Positions 12,297 through 24,400 of a stretch of 64,000 nt of DNA are shown one piece after another; position 1 is the first letter of the stretch, and each line of letters opens with the position of its first letter. A model generated the notes under the pieces. The model was not told where the DNA came from. It did not search any database and worked only from the letters and a program-made list of their open reading frames with translations. This DNA is from Siphonodentalium dalli. Taxonomy: Eukaryota > Mollusca > Scaphopoda > Gadilida > Siphonodentaliidae. The translations under genes and the position numbers were made by a program. The stretch lies in NCBI GenBank assembly GCA_032622095.1, contig CP136064.1, positions 146,634,864 to 146,698,863 on the forward strand, in the 5' to 3' direction.

Positions 12297-14735
12297 ATGT
12301 TTACCCATACCATAGTATGGTAAACATAGTGTCATTGTCCGGATTGACCACTCGTCGTTAGTCCGTCCGTCTGTCTGTCTGTCTGGCTGTATGTCTGTCT
12401 GTCTGTAGACACTTTACGCATGGTGCGTTAACTGAAATATTTTCTATCTGATCAGAACCAAATTTTGTATATGAATTTCTCAGCACCAAATACAGATCGA
12501 GTTAGAATATGGGTTCGATCCGTGCTTTTTTTTTACGGAGTTATGGCCCTTTTTCGACTTAGAATTCATGCATGCTACCATAACTGAAAAAAAATTTATC
12601 TGATCAGAATCAAATTTGGTATGCAAGTTTATCGGACCAAAATACAGATCGAGTTCGAATATGGGTTTGATCCGATATTTTTTAATGGAGTTATGGCCCT
12701 TTGACATAGAATTTCTGCATATTTTGATAAATCAACCATTTTTCAACTGATAAGAACCAAATTTGGTATGCGAGTTTATCAACTCAAAATACAGATCAAG
12801 TTTGAATATGGGTCGATCCTGTTTTTTATACCAGAATTATGGCCCCTTTTAACTAAGAATTGAACAGATTTGAGATTTGCTTACAATATATAACTGCAGC
12901 AGCTTACAACTCTGGTATCAGTAAGAGAGACTAGAGATAATCTCTATTATTGATACCCGGTAATGAAATCTGATATTCACTGCTGCACTTTAATAGCTAT
13001 CTGTTGTTTGTTGCATTTCCATAGTGTGTGGACAGTGACTTCTCAGGATTTATCAACTCCAACATAGCTCTGGTCTTGCATGGATTTTGGGATTAAAATT
13101 AACCCATTTCATAGACACATGATATCTGATAGGCAGATATTAAATTATATCTTTCACTTTGAGCCAGGATCAGTAAGGATTTCTAAAAACATTAGAGGAA
13201 ATGTCTTATTTTGAAATTCCCTCTATTGCATTTGGGGTGCAGGATAATAATAATGTTGCTTGTATTCTTGAGACTGACTTATTGTGTGGGCTTCTAAATC
13301 CATATACATGCATTTATAGACTATTTTGATCAGTTCATTAGTGTGATTAAGATCAACCCCTTGCTATCTCATTTAATAACTCAAATATTTGTCATTGATT
13401 ATATTATATTTCAAGTCATAGTTTATGATAACACACCCCTAACCTGTATAGATAGGGTCATTTGGTTTAATTGCTTTAAAATATTAACAAAATTAACCCA
13501 CCCATTCCATAGACATACAGTATGCTATCCAATGTAAAAAATCTAATATCTTCAATCTCATATCCCACCTCTAGTTATCTCATAATTATGCATTAAAGGT
13601 ACTCAATCCGATCAGAGGGTCCCCATCTCAACAGATTCCAACAACAACAATCCGATCAGAGGGTCCTATATTACTATTTATTTGGCTTTGGGGGTAACAA
13701 ATATTTGATTCGAGTCGAGGAACCCATCAAACAAAGCTCAGAGTTTAATATTAGATATTGATTTTTGAAATTTGTTATTTTCTCGAGATGAGTACTAATA
13801 ATTGCCTTCAACTTCGTAATATGCTCGAGATGTGTACACCAAAACACTATTCAAACAGACAAGGATGGATAACTCTAAAATCAAGTGGTAATAATAACGC
13901 AATTTTGACTGTGATCTGGGCCAGAAAGTATTCCCGATAAAGAAAAATAATAGATTTCTAAAATCGATATCTAAAAAATCTGAGCTTTGATGGGTGGCTT
14001 CCTCGACTCGAATCAAATATTTTTGACCCCCAAAGTCATTGAAATAGTAATTGATAGGAGTTTTATCGGATTGAGTACCTTTAAAGTATGTTATATCCAA
14101 TCATTATCAATCATATTTTACTAAATTTCAACTGTTATGTATGGTTCTTCTGCCTGACTATGGACTGAGCTCTATAAGACTATATATCTATTTTCAACTG
14201 ACTTAATAGGTTGGAATCAAATGCCATATCCATGTTCATATGGAATGTGCCCAATAAGTCTTATGCCACTTCCGCTTCTGTTATCAGAATCGATTAATTG
14301 CCCAAAAATAATGCTAACCACAGTCCACTATAGTATAAAATTGCCCAAAATCTGTTATTTATCAACATTTTGTACAATGAAATTTTGCTGCTTTGTCATA
14401 TATCTGACACAAAAAAGCCACTTGATTTTAGAGTTATCCATCTTCATCAACTTTCATATGGCCACTAAATATTCCAGGTGGTTAAAGATAATAGATTTAA
14501 AAAATTGATATCTGCTTACTCTGAGCTTTGAGGAATGGGTTCCTCGATTTGAATAAAATATTTTTTACCCTCGAAGCCAAATAAATAGTAACTGAGGGGT
14601 GCTTAATCAGATCGAGTAGCTTTAATAGTAAGGTGTGAATTGTTGAAAAGGTTGGTGTAAGGATTTTATGAAAATAGCTAATCGTTATTGCCAAGGTATG
14701 GGTTAAACATCTGCCGATCGTGATCGGCCTCTCGT
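12297..14735 (+). mobile_element. Helentron-like (HINE-type) element H, copy 1
   Basis: Starts TTTTTATGTTTACCCATACC, with its own inverted arm (TATGGTAAACAT) directly behind. A TCTG/TCCG tract follows, then two to three ~165-bp units ('accaaatttggtatg', 'cagatcgagttcgaat', 'gagttatggccctttt'), and about 1.8 kb of AT-rich body. Near the end is GGTATGGGTTAAACAT, the subterminal inverse of the start, followed by a hairpin GCCGATCGTGATCGGC and CTCGTT. The same order is seen in copies 2 (41338-43759) and 3 (52950-55059). No proteins are encoded. A subterminal inverted repeat, an internal microsatellite and a 3' hairpin are features described for Helentron-associated elements; the assignment is inference. 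Confidence 0.75.
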
Positions 14736-15869
14736 TCTCTAATGATATACCATGAATTAAGTCACATTTTGTGTCGTTTGCATCACGGATGGCGAGCGGA
14801 TATGCACTATCATTGATAAGATTGCTATTCGCCGATATCCACATATAAGTTATATACAGTCACCAGGCCATCTCCATATCATTTTAAGTAGTTGGGCGCT
14901 CACATTTCACAATCCCGACATATGGTGACCCACATAAGTCACTTGAACAATTATATCTTCTTAACAGTCATATATATATGGGAATGGCAATCAAGGCATT
15001 CACACAATGAGCTAGCAAAAAGAGATAACTAGAAGAAGCATTAAACGCATATTTATCATTCTATTGAAGAGATACATATATTCGTGCAAACTGAGAGACC
15101 TCGAACCGTCAGAGGATTGCATATATATAATAAAAAAATTTAGTCTGTTCCATTCAAAACAGTTTCCACAAAAAGTTACAATTTGTCAAGAGATATGGAT
15201 GACCTGTTCAAAAATAGTGGTCACAGTGTGCAGTCAAATATAGTTTCTTCTGATATACAAGAAAATGCAGTTAGTAGCACAAGACTTTTCAGGATCCTAC
15301 CAATACTGACATCTGACAAGGGTTTTAGAACAGACTCATCGACTGACATAAACATCTCAAAATCTCGCTATGTGCCTGGCACATGTAGCTGATATATATG
15401 CGCAGCAACATTTCGTTTAAACTAAGAATATTTAGCCAATATATAGCACCATGAACAGAGGAGCACCTGGAAACTTCTTTGAAACATCTGTATCTTCATG
15501 GATATATGATAGCCATGTGTCCTCGAGATCTTAGTCCAACCCACTAGATTGATTGATACAATCATCTCAATATGTAAAACCCAATTATCATCTTTTATCG
15601 AACTAATGTGTTTATGATGTTCATGTATCATATTATAACGTCTAAATGTATACGCAGTTGTAAATAAATAAATACTTCATTATTGGTGGAACGGATTAAT
15701 CGCGATAAACAGAATGACAATTGACAAGGTGAGCCACTACTTATATTCCATGACTGTAATAATCATGTTTTGTGATGCTATTTGAATATACAATTTATGA
15801 GAAAACGTATAATACTTTAAGCAAGATCATTCTCTATTCCCAACAAATATCCACAGCATACATTATTAA
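14736..15869. other. Helitron 3' interior, no gene recognised
   Basis: AT-rich sequence between the Helentron-like copy and the Helitron 3' hairpin. The 69-codon plus-strand frame at 15183-15392 has no recognised domain and no flanking coding context. Confidence 0.5.
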
Positions 15870-15897
15870 CCTGGGCAACGCCGGGTAACCCTGCTAG

Positions 15898-16403
15898 TAT
15901 AATATATTCCCGCATCTTTCCATGACTTAAAGTTGATCGATGAACCTCCGATTTTTATGTTCGGATTATTCCATATAGTTGAGGCCATAATATTATTATC
16001 TGCATTATTTAGTCGCATAAATTTACACCATGCGCGAAAGACATCTTTCCAGAATGGATTTGCGAACTTGTCTGTTTGCTTTACAATATAATTTACGTGG
16101 TATGTGAGAAGGAGTGGGTCGTTTAAGAGAGGGGTGGTATTGACTATTGCATAGTGAAGCCCACTTTGATTTTTTTGCAAATCAAACGTATCCAGGTGAT
16201 TTTCATGGCACCATCAAAGTTTTCAACAATAATCATCTTCAAACCTCCGTACATATGGTCGTCACATAATTGTTTTCTTTTTATTCTATCGCGTTTGGAA
16301 TTCCAAATTAAATTATGTAGACAGGTATTTAGGGCTTTCAAAAAGGCTGTATCTGGACTTGGGAGAGCTATAAATAGGTGTGTCAATTTAGGTAAGATTA
16401 GTG
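15898..16403 (-). pseudogene. L1/Tx1-like LINE ORF2, middle piece (piece 2 of 3)
   Basis: The minus strand from 16403 reads SLILPKLTHLFIALPSPDT, then 'NLIWNSKRDRIKRKQL', 'YGGLKMIIVENFDGAMK' and 'TWIRLICKK', the hallmark post-RT segment of L1-clade ORF2. It then frameshifts near 16160 into a second frame ('FWKDVFRAWCKFMRL', 'NFKSWKDAGIY'). The piece is bounded at 16404 by DIRS element A and at 15898 by the Helitron. The codon joining piece 1 to piece 2 (V-I-K-S-L-I) is recovered across element A. The apparent start 'MDISGN' just outside it belongs to the DIRS end and is not LINE sequence. Confidence 0.9.
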
Positions 16404-16440
16404 ATTTTATTTCATAAATTAAATTACCTGATATGTCCAT

Positions 16441-16582
16441 ATTGATAGTAACTCAGCTTACTAGATATTTACGCCGCGCGGTTCGTTCCGCTTTCCGTTC
16501 CGTGTTTTTGAAAAACCGGAATCGAGAATACCGCACCGTATCCTAATCTTATCATTCGTAACTTCGGCGAACAACAAGCCGG
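16441..16582 (+). repeat. Element A left inverted repeat
   Basis: About 140 bp, from TGATAGTAACTCA through TAGATATTTACGCCG, CGGAATCGAGAATACCGCAC and CTTATCATTC to GGCGAACAACAAGCC. It pairs with 25078-25217 with few mismatches; a short divergent patch lies just before GGCGAACAACAAGCC. Confidence 0.9.
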
Positions 16583-16720
16583 TTGATTTATTTACGCAGT
16601 TAAGATTAAGAGATCTTTCGGAATCTTTACTGAATCTTAACACTATGAGAGAGAAGAAGCTTATCTCTCTACTCCACAACCGTAGGTACAAATTGCTATC
16701 AAACGGAGTTCAAAGATAGA
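16530..16720 (+). other. Short open frame at the left end of element A, unassigned
   Basis: An open plus-strand frame of about 60 codons runs out of the left inverted repeat and includes 'LRLRDLSESLLNLN' and 'REKKLISLLHNRRYK', ending at a stop near 16719. Its position is where a DIRS gag would start, but I see no similarity that supports calling it gag. Confidence 0.25.
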
Positions 16721-19700
16721 CTATGTATGAACTTTACAACTCGAAATACGAGGAGTTTGACATCGGAACATTCAACATTTCGGTGGTCTTGTCAGCGGTG
16801 TTCTAACATAGATTTTTCGTGTCAGACGTGCGTGCGTCAGATACGACTTGTAAACTATGCTGGCATGATAACAAAAGGAGTTAGCAAAAGGAGTTAGCAC
16901 GCAGTGCTTGAAAAACTCCTGTATCCACGTCAGTTATGACTGGAATACAATGCTGATTTGCAGTGGAATCTTGACTCAAATGCACGCAGTGCAAGGAACA
17001 TAAAGATCAGATTTTGAAAAAATCGTGCAAATATGCTGACCATCATGATGGCAAAATCAGAGAGTGAGATTTTCACAGAGCCAAAGTCTGAGCGGCTGAC
17101 TATAGATGCCTTCCCATACAGAAATTTCTCATGAGAAGTTGTTAGAATCTTATAAGAATCTCATGAGAAGCATATTAGAAAGATATGCAAAGTAGAGAAA
17201 TCTAACATGAACCTTGTGAGAAGATGTTAGAAATCAATTTTCTAACCAAGGGTCTTATGTGAGAAAAATTTCTCACTTGAGAAATATGAGATCTCGTAAG
17301 AAATGCAGACTTAGAAATATTTCCACTGAACCGATAGTATATTTTTCTAAGTTTCAAATTCTAATTTGAGTTCTCATGAGAAAAATAGACTTTGAAATTA
17401 TCATCCTTCAAGTATGTTTAAAAAAAAAATTCTGAGTTAAGAAATTTTCACGTGATTTCTGATGAGAAATGCAGACTTTGAAATTTTTCCACAAAAACAT
17501 TGGATATTTTCAAAGTCAGAAATTCTCACGTTAGATCTCATAAGAAATACAGACTTTAAAATTGTGTGGTCTCCTATTCCAGAAAAGTAAGCTAAGTGTG
17601 ATTTTCTTACATGAGAATATGTTAGAAATAGGGTAGATATTTTTAAGTCAGATTTCAATGGTGGGTAAATGATTTAATCTAGAACATGTGGTCGAGAAAT
17701 TTGATCTGGTGTATGGAGAATTCAAAATATAAAATGCGCCAAAACAGTTACTGGAGTTAACCTGTACATGTCAGTTGCTGTGCACATTGATTTAGACTGT
17801 AAATTATCTTTATATCTGTGCTAGAAGCTAGTTGTATTATATTCATGAGAAGGGAAACATGGAGTTATATTATGGTTTTATTTGTGTATATTCTTTAATG
17901 ATAATTAGTTCCACAACACGGAATATATACACACTATACCTGGTAAGTGTAATATTTGTAGAAATGGCAGAGGGCTTAAATTTAGACATCATGCACCTGG
18001 CAAGATTTTAGGGCATGTGGTCTCTTGTGTTGCCTTTACTGCGGGTTCTAATATGTAATTTATCAACCATGTAGACTAGATTATACATGCAGTATATTAA
18101 AGTTGATTTAAAGTTTATTTTCAAATATTATTAATTATATTTCTAGAATAAATAATGATGGACCATATCCACTACCTTAGGATGTGGAAATCATTTCAGG
18201 ACCCATATGATTCAGGGCAAGTGGTACGGCGATATCCCAGTGAATGAACTTAATTGCGGGCAATAAGAGCAGTTTTACTGATAACTTGCCACGTTCTGCC
18301 ATGACCTGTACCTCCCCCAGGACCAGTCAATCTAATTAACAACCAATAGGTCAAATAACTTACCATTTGATAAGAAGTTATGTACCCATATATTAGATCG
18401 TGTCAAAAAGCACATAAATTATTTGGGAAATACAGTTGTCATATTTACAAAGAACATAATTTTGTCTTTGTTCCTCAGACAAAATATCCATGTTGACAAT
18501 GTCAATACGTAATTATTGATCCCCAAAGAAAACAAACTGCCATACATTCAATTAATTTATTAGGGTTTTAAAAGAGTGCGAGTCATTAGTCGCGACAAAG
18601 AAGCAGTGTAATATAAATGCCAGAGGCAAGCTACGGTGTCTACTGTATACTCCGTTTATCAATGGAACACACCTGATCTCGACAAATCTCGTTCACACGT
18701 GGTTTCATTTGAAAACACTTCCGCGTTCTGAGATTGTGAGAATTTTTTATTGTTGTTGATTTTATTGAAACCGTGAGATTACAAGATTAAACCGGGAGAA
18801 CGGGAGATGAGGCCTCAAACCGGTAGTCTCCCGCACGATCCGGGAGATTAAACAGGTCAACTTGACATACCAGTACATGTCTACCAGTACATTTATCCGA
18901 ATCACAATGTCAGATGTGATGTTGAAAGTATCAATAACAAAATTAGACGCCGTATGTCAGACATAGTCAGTTATGTGTAAGTTCTCTAAAAGTACTTTCC
19001 AATATTGGCCACATCACCAAATGGAGAGACAGTTCATTATGTGCATGAAGACTACATCCCTTGCAATATGCCCTAGACGCATTGATAAATTGTTAAGACA
19101 ACATGTTTTACATATTTTTTCCCTCCTGTTTCCATTTATGTCACATGTTCGGATTAGTTCACATACATAGATGTAAATATAGGACCAAACTCATTCTTAT
19201 ACAATGGCTTGGACTATCAGTATAGTATATACCAGTGACTCACCAGTGACCCTGACAGTATGTATTGCTATCCAGTCTGCCGGAAACGTTAGGATTCCTC
19301 AGAGGATTTGACTATTCCAGTGGAGGAAAATCTACTAACATACCATGTTAAAATGAGCAATATGAATCCATCAATGTTCAAACTATTTGCATACCTCATG
19401 TAAGGGTTCACATGTACAGACTATCAGAACAGAGGGTTTTTCTGAACAATATATCGAAATTACTCCAGGGTGATCAAAGAGACGACACTTGGAATATTTC
19501 AAAATTCCTTACAGTACTAGAAAACTAGTAGTTTGTGTCACACAACATATTGATACGGTCACACCGATAAAGCCTTTTTGATGGATTGCTAATTTGGCTG
19601 AATTATTTACGTCTCTGTGACATAAAACTAAAAACTCTGTTTTAGCAAGAGGTACCTTTTGGACCTTGGATATACATGTAACACCATAACATGTAATTTG

Positions 19701-19874
19701 TGGAAAGGATAGAACATCATTCTAAACAAGGGAAGACAAATTGTTATTAGCAACAAATGAACCACATACTTGCCAACTATATCCTATTATATTGTACATG
19801 TAGATTCATAAATAGGCTTCGTCTCTGGCATTCCAACACAGACAAAAGAGAAAGGTAAAACTGTGAGGACACAC
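16721..19874. other. Element A interior, no coding remnant recognised
   Basis: 17090-17660 holds degenerate direct repeats of 'ctcatgagaa' and 'tgagaaatgcagactttgaaa' at 60-90 bp spacing. The remainder (17660-19874) is AT-rich and has no frame above 65 codons with a recognisable domain. This supports a non-autonomous or strongly decayed element. Confidence 0.55.
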
Positions 19875-19902
19875 AATTTTACTTCGCAGTCAATCTCTCG
19901 TC

Positions 19903-19965
19903 TTTAAATAGGATAGCACTCTTGCGCATGCGCCAAATCGAGCTAAATTCACTCTGTACTTTGCG
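19903..19965 (+). repeat. Element B left inverted repeat
   Basis: Runs from TTTAAATAGGATAGCAC through TTGCGCATGCGCCAA to GAGCTAAATTCACTCT, and is the reverse complement of 24401-24453. GCGCATGCGC gives a small internal palindrome. Confidence 0.9.
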
Positions 19966-20051
19966 TTGTCGTGAGCGGTCACGACTTCAATTTGTCACAG
20001 ACAAATCTTTTGCGCCAAGCGAGTTGTACGTTGTACAAAATATAAGTCATT

Positions 20052-21208
20052 ATGTCCCAGTTGGACAAGAACTTAGACCTTCCGGGCAGTTCGACGAACT
20101 GTGATAAACTTATGGACGCCGTTCATAAACTGCCGGTTGTAAAACCGACCAAGCCTTTATCAAAAGGGAAGGCTCCCATTTCCGGGAAGGTTGCCACGAA
20201 AACGGGTGATATCACCCCACGTGGTAATGGCGATTCAGAAGTGCTTCGCCATTTGCAGCTTATTGCTGAAAATCAATCAAAGCAGGGAGCCAAGTTGGTG
20301 GATATGGCCGAGAGGTTAGTTAACCTTGAAAACCAACAGTATGTGTATCCTGATTATTCCGCCAATGACAGTGATTGTAACTATTACGAATCCTATTCCA
20401 ACGACGTTGGCGACACGGAACAATTTCAACCAGATGAAGAATCTGTGGCAGCCGAAAAACAGGCACATTCCCGATTTACCGCGATGCGGAATAAGTTCGA
20501 CTCGCAAGAGATTGTGGGTTCACATATAGACCCAATTCTTGCTGATTCTGTAACTAACATGTTTCGAAAAGGCATCGAGGATGACCAGTTTCAAAAAATG
20601 ACACGGGACGAAACCAATGCTAGACCTGAGAACTGTGAAGGTTTACAGGTCGTAAAAGTTAATCAACTTGTGTGGGACTTGATGTCCCAGCCTGCACGGA
20701 CTTCTGACAAAAAGTTTCAGAATGTGGAAACCGCTCTGGTCAAGGCAGCTGTTATTCTCACAAAAATGGTTGATTCGGCGGCCCAGGTGGAAACTAGTAT
20801 AACCAGTTTCTCTCCACGGTTATTGATCAAACAAATGATGCTTTGGCCGTATTAGGGCATGGCAATTTCCTTCTAAATACGGTGCGGAAAGATCTCCTAA
20901 AACCGGAACTAAAAGGTGAATATGTTCATCTATGCCAACATTCACTGGCGTACACGGATTTCCTGTTCGGCGACGATGTCTCGAAAGCAGCAAGAGATAT
21001 CGAAGATACATGGAAAATTGGCAATAAAATGGTACATGGCTCGGGACGTGGAAAGTACCCGCCCAGAGGTCGTGGTCATGGTGGCAGAAGTCACAGGGCA
21101 AAGCCGTACTCCCATCGTGAACAGCGACCTACCGGTACCTATCCTGCCAGTTACTCGAGAGATCAAAAAAACGTACAGCGGGGATCCAGAGGGCATGCTG
21201 GTAGTTAA
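20052..21208 (+). pseudogene. DIRS gag (element B), frameshifted
   Basis: The structural (Gag-like) protein of a DIRS retrotransposon, presumed to package element RNA. It starts at ATG 20052, 87 bp after the left inverted repeat. The first frame runs to 20855 (267 codons), with a Lys/Pro-rich N-terminus and a heptad-like stretch 'LQLIAENQSKQGAKLVDMAE' near residue 80. The coding sense then moves to another frame between about 20815 and 20843. There it continues with 'LAVLGHGNFLLN', 'RKDLLKPELKG' and 'FLFGDDVSKAARDIED', a segment characteristic of DIRS Gag, and ends with an Arg/Gly-rich basic tail (stop 21208). The tail probably binds nucleic acid. The single frameshift indicates a pseudogene. 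Identification rests on the conserved C-terminal segment and on gene order. Confidence 0.8.
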
Positions 21209-21246
21209 ATCGGCCTACCACACAGGTATGTGAATGTCATCTTGAT

Positions 21247-22859
21247 CCCGATCAGGTAACCTTAAAAACTTTTTAGAAAATTGGCGAGCTCTCACACGAG
21301 GCCCAGTTATTCTTGATGTTGTTCAACATTGCCACATTGAGTTTGGTGAAAAAGGGCCACCTGTGCAAGCCACAGGAAAGTATGTCCAAAATCATGTCAA
21401 ATCATCAGAGCTTGATCAGATTGATGATGCCATCGAAAAGCTTTTGGCACAAAAAGTCCTTCTTAAAGTCCCAGAAACTGAGGGGCAATATATATCGCCA
21501 ATATTCATCCGACCTAAGCCAGATACCACTGAAGTGAGGTTGATTCTGAACTTGAAAAAATTTAACGAATTTGTTCCCTATCACCACTTCAAGATGGAAA
21601 CTTTTGAAGCAGCTTTGGCACTTATAAAACCAAACATGTTTATGTGCATTGCTGACATACGTCATGCTTACTACTCGGTCTTTTTGGCAGAACAACATCA
21701 AAAATACTTCAGGTTTCGATGGAAGGGTTCTACTTACCAATACACTTGCATTCCTAACGGGTATGCAGCGGCACCCCGATTATTCACAAAGCCAATGAAA
21801 CCTGTTTTTTCTAACCTGCGATTGCAAGGTTACCTAAATACCAGCTTTATTGACGATACTCTCTGTATGGCTAATACAGAAGAAGACTGCGTCAGAAATG
21901 TGCATGCTACTATCACATTACTTACCAACCTGGGTTTCATGATTCACCCAATAAAGTCCGTGCTGAAACCCACTCAAGAAATCACTTTTCTGGGCAATAT
22001 TATTAATACTGTGACCATGACGGTTCACTTACCTCCAGATAAAATAAACAGGGTCAAAGACTCCCGTTCAAGTATGTCCAAATTGTCATTTAGTACCATT
22101 TGAGAAGTGGCTCGTGTTATTGGCATACTGATTTCAACCTTTGTGGCTGTCGAATATGGAAGGCTGCATTATCGAGTACTGGAACTCAATAAGGTTAACG
22201 CACTCCGACAAAGTGCTGGTCGGTTTGATGCTTTGATGCCTATAACACAAGCCATGAAGCATGAACTTGCATGGTGGTTTCTAAATATAGAAAGTCAGGT
22301 TCGGCATATCATTAGAGCCACTCCCTCTATAACGATTTACACAGATAGTAGCCTCAAAGGTTGGGGAGCTGTTCAATCTGGTCACTCTGTAGGTGGCCGT
22401 TGGTCAGTGTCTGAAAGTAACATGCACAAACAAAATTTGGAAATGTTAGCAATCAAATTTGCATTACAAGCTTTCATGGCGAAATTGAGAAATAAAAATG
22501 TGTTAATATTAACTGACAGCACAACTGCCATGGCATACATTAAAAACATGGGTGGGATGAAATCCCTCAAATGTAATTCTCTTAGTCAAGCCATATGGAA
22601 CCTATGTCATGCTAATGGGATTTGGTTATTCTGTTCTCACATACCTGGATCGAAAAATGTAGCTGATGGTCCTTCAAGGGTCTTTAATGATCGGCTAGAT
22701 TGGGAACTGCATGAAAATGTGTTCAATGACATCTGCCAGCTCTGGGGTATCCCCAACATTGATCTTTTTGCTTCTAGACTAAATGCAAAAACACCATTAT
22801 ACTGTGCATGGAAAATGGAGCCTGAGGCTAACCATATTGCAGTGATGCATTCACCTTGA
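21247..22859 (+). pseudogene. DIRS reverse transcriptase-RNase H (element B)
   Basis: An open frame runs from about 21247 to 22859 with one internal TGA (22101-22103). The RT half shows 'FLENWRALTRGPVILD' at its start, 'SPIFIRPKPDTTEVRLILNL', 'DIRHAYYSVFL' (first catalytic Asp), 'IPNGYAAAPRLFTK' and FIDDTLCM, the YxDD box with Phe for Tyr. The RNase H half shows YTDSSLKGWGA, 'NLEMLAIKFAL', ILTDSTTAMAY and NVADGPSR, so all four acidic residues are present. The frame then enters 'NIDLFASRLNAKTPLYCAW' and shifts near 22850 into 'NWGNYDLCYLFPPFSLI' and 'LPLWPTQPWYP' (to about 23060), the methyltransferase-like tail reported for this group. The TGA replaces an expected Arg codon, and a CGA-to-TGA change would explain it. 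No ATG opens the frame. Confidence 0.9.
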
Positions 22860-22878
22860 ATTGGGGAAACTATGATTT

Positions 22879-24079
22879 ATGTTATCTATTTCCACCTTTC
22901 AGTTTAATAGCTCTCTGCATTCAGAAGATCAGTCAGGATCGGGCCACATGCATCATGATCCTTCCATTGTGGCCCACACAACCATGGTATCCTTTGGTGA
23001 GGGACCTCATGGTAGACAGTCCCAGAGTTCTTCCAAAGGCGGAGGATTTACTGCAGCTACCGCGGCAGAAGACGGTACATCCACTCTTCCCACACTTGAC
23101 GTTGATCGCCTGCAAAGTGTTTGGCAACAATACAGCTGTGCTGGATTTTCATCGCAAGCAACCTCTATTCTTATGAGTTCGTGGAGAACCTCCACCAAAC
23201 AACAGTATCAAGTGTATCTTCAGAGGTGGTTTGACTACTGCAAGCGACAGGATGTTCCTCCCTTCTCGCCATCTGTCCCCAACGTTATCGAATTTCTAAC
23301 GAGACTATTCCAAAAAGGGCTCGGCTATAGTGCTCTAAATACTGCCAGATCGGCACTGTCAGCGGTGGGGATTCGACTCGACAACTCTCCAGCGGGAGGA
23401 AATTCAACTGTTATACATTTCATGAAGGGTGTATTTAACATGCGTCCACCTTCTGCTCCGACAGCTATTACCTGGGATGTTAACTCTGTTCTGCAATATC
23501 TCCGAACTCTGTCGCCTGTACGGCATTTAAGCCTTAAAAAGTTATTACTAAAACTAGTAATGTTGATTGCTCTTCTAAATGCGGCGAGAGTTCAAACCTT
23601 GCATTTAATTTTCAATTAATGAACGGCGAAGTACGCGTTCACAGTACGTGTTTAATTTGAGTGGTCTACTCAAGCAAAGCCGAGCAGGCTTTAACCCCCA
23701 GACATTGGAACTGAGGGCATATCCTCCAGATAGGAGGTTGTGTGTATATACGGTTATCAAGGAATATTTAGTTCGTACGCGAGGACTGCGTCAGGACGAG
23801 TCGTCCCTTTTCATAAGTTATGTGAAGCCACACAAAAAAGTTTCACGCGATACCATAGCTCGTTGGATAAAGATAGTTATGGCCAGTTCTGGTATTAACG
23901 TTAAGGACTACTCATCTCATAGTGTGCGAGCGGCTAGCTCATCCAAAGCCTTCAAGCAAAATGTGCCTATCAAAGATATTATGGCGAAAGCAGGCTGGAC
24001 TGCTGAGTCTACATTTAAGAAGTTTTACTTGAAACACACTAATACCGATCAGTTTGCAGAAGCAGTTCTCCAAACCTAG
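22879..24079 (+). pseudogene. DIRS tyrosine recombinase (element B), frameshifted
   Basis: The integrase-equivalent of DIRS elements, a phage-type tyrosine recombinase acting on circular DNA intermediates. The first frame (22879-23619) carries the N-terminal arm-binding region with 'WRTSTKQQYQVYLQRWFDYC' and the first catalytic Arg in ALLNAARVQTLHL (Arg codon about 23587). The second frame (23648-24079) carries 'LFISYVKPHKKVSRDTIARW', the H-x-x-R box in SSHSVRAASSSKA (His 23918, Arg 23927) and the nucleophile Tyr in FKKFYLK (about 24026). At least two frameshifts and a stop lie between 23600 and 23660, so it is inactive. It overlaps the end of pol in another frame, as is usual in this group. 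The stop at 24077 is about 40 bp before the ICR. Confidence 0.9.
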
Positions 24080-24118
24080 GTAAGAAAATTTTTTCTCTTT
24101 CTTGGCTTTGAAGTTCCT

Positions 24119-24232
24119 ATTTAAAGACGAGAGATTGACTGCGAAGTAAAATTCAAAAAATAAACGAGACTTACCTTGGGAAGGTGAAGTTCATTTTGAA
24201 TTTTACGAGTAGTTAATCACGAGGGTTTAAAT
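24119..24232 (+). repeat. Element B internal complementary region (ICR)
   Basis: 24119-24152 is the reverse complement of the left outer end, and 24150-24232 is that of the right outer end; the two meet at AATT/ATTC near 24150. In DIRS1 this region is thought to template completion of the ends during circle formation. A C-rich tract (CCCTCCCACCCTGCCC) follows at once (24235-24250). Confidence 0.88.
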
Positions 24233-24400
24233 ACCCTCCCACCCTGCCCTATGTTGGTGCAGTCAATCCGGGTAAATATTAATTTTAACTTTATTCTAGT
24301 TCTAGCGTTGCTAAAAGGGGAACCTAGACAGACAAAATCCTCGTTGCTCACAGAGCAAGTCGGTGTTTTTTGTGGCAAAAAAGCGAAAAATTTGCTGCAA

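Larger units (their letters stand above)
10621..15897 (+). mobile_element. Helitron, non-autonomous, inserted in the LINE
   Basis: The 5' end starts TCTATATCTATATTTGCG at 10621. The 3' end has a short hairpin (ACCTGG-GCAACG-CCGGGT, about 15870-15887) and terminates in CTAG at 15894-15897. The host bases are A (10620) and T (15898), the canonical A/T target with no duplication. Joining 10620 to 15898 restores the LINE frame (codons reading A-G-I-Y-Y-I-N-D-L-F on the minus strand), which fixes both ends to the base. No Rep/helicase frame is seen. The interior comprises a (TCTG)n tract, degenerate tandem units at 10680-12290, a Helentron-like insertion (12297-14735) and about 1.1 kb of unassigned sequence. 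Confidence 0.85.

Noticed and set aside
13795-14100. 101-codon minus-strand frame
   Set aside because: Lies within element H copy 1 body, which is non-coding in the other two copies.
14497-14844. 115-codon minus-strand frame with NERPITIGRCLTHTLA
   Set aside because: The peptide is the antisense of the element H 3' end; it recurs at 43.7 kb and 55.0 kb and is not a protein motif.
16144-16440. LINE peptide beginning MDISGNLIYEIK
   Set aside because: The first 12 residues are encoded by the end of DIRS element A; the LINE proper begins at S-L-I-L-P-K.
20316-20529. Antisense and out-of-frame frames over gag
   Set aside because: Shadows of the gag frame of element B.
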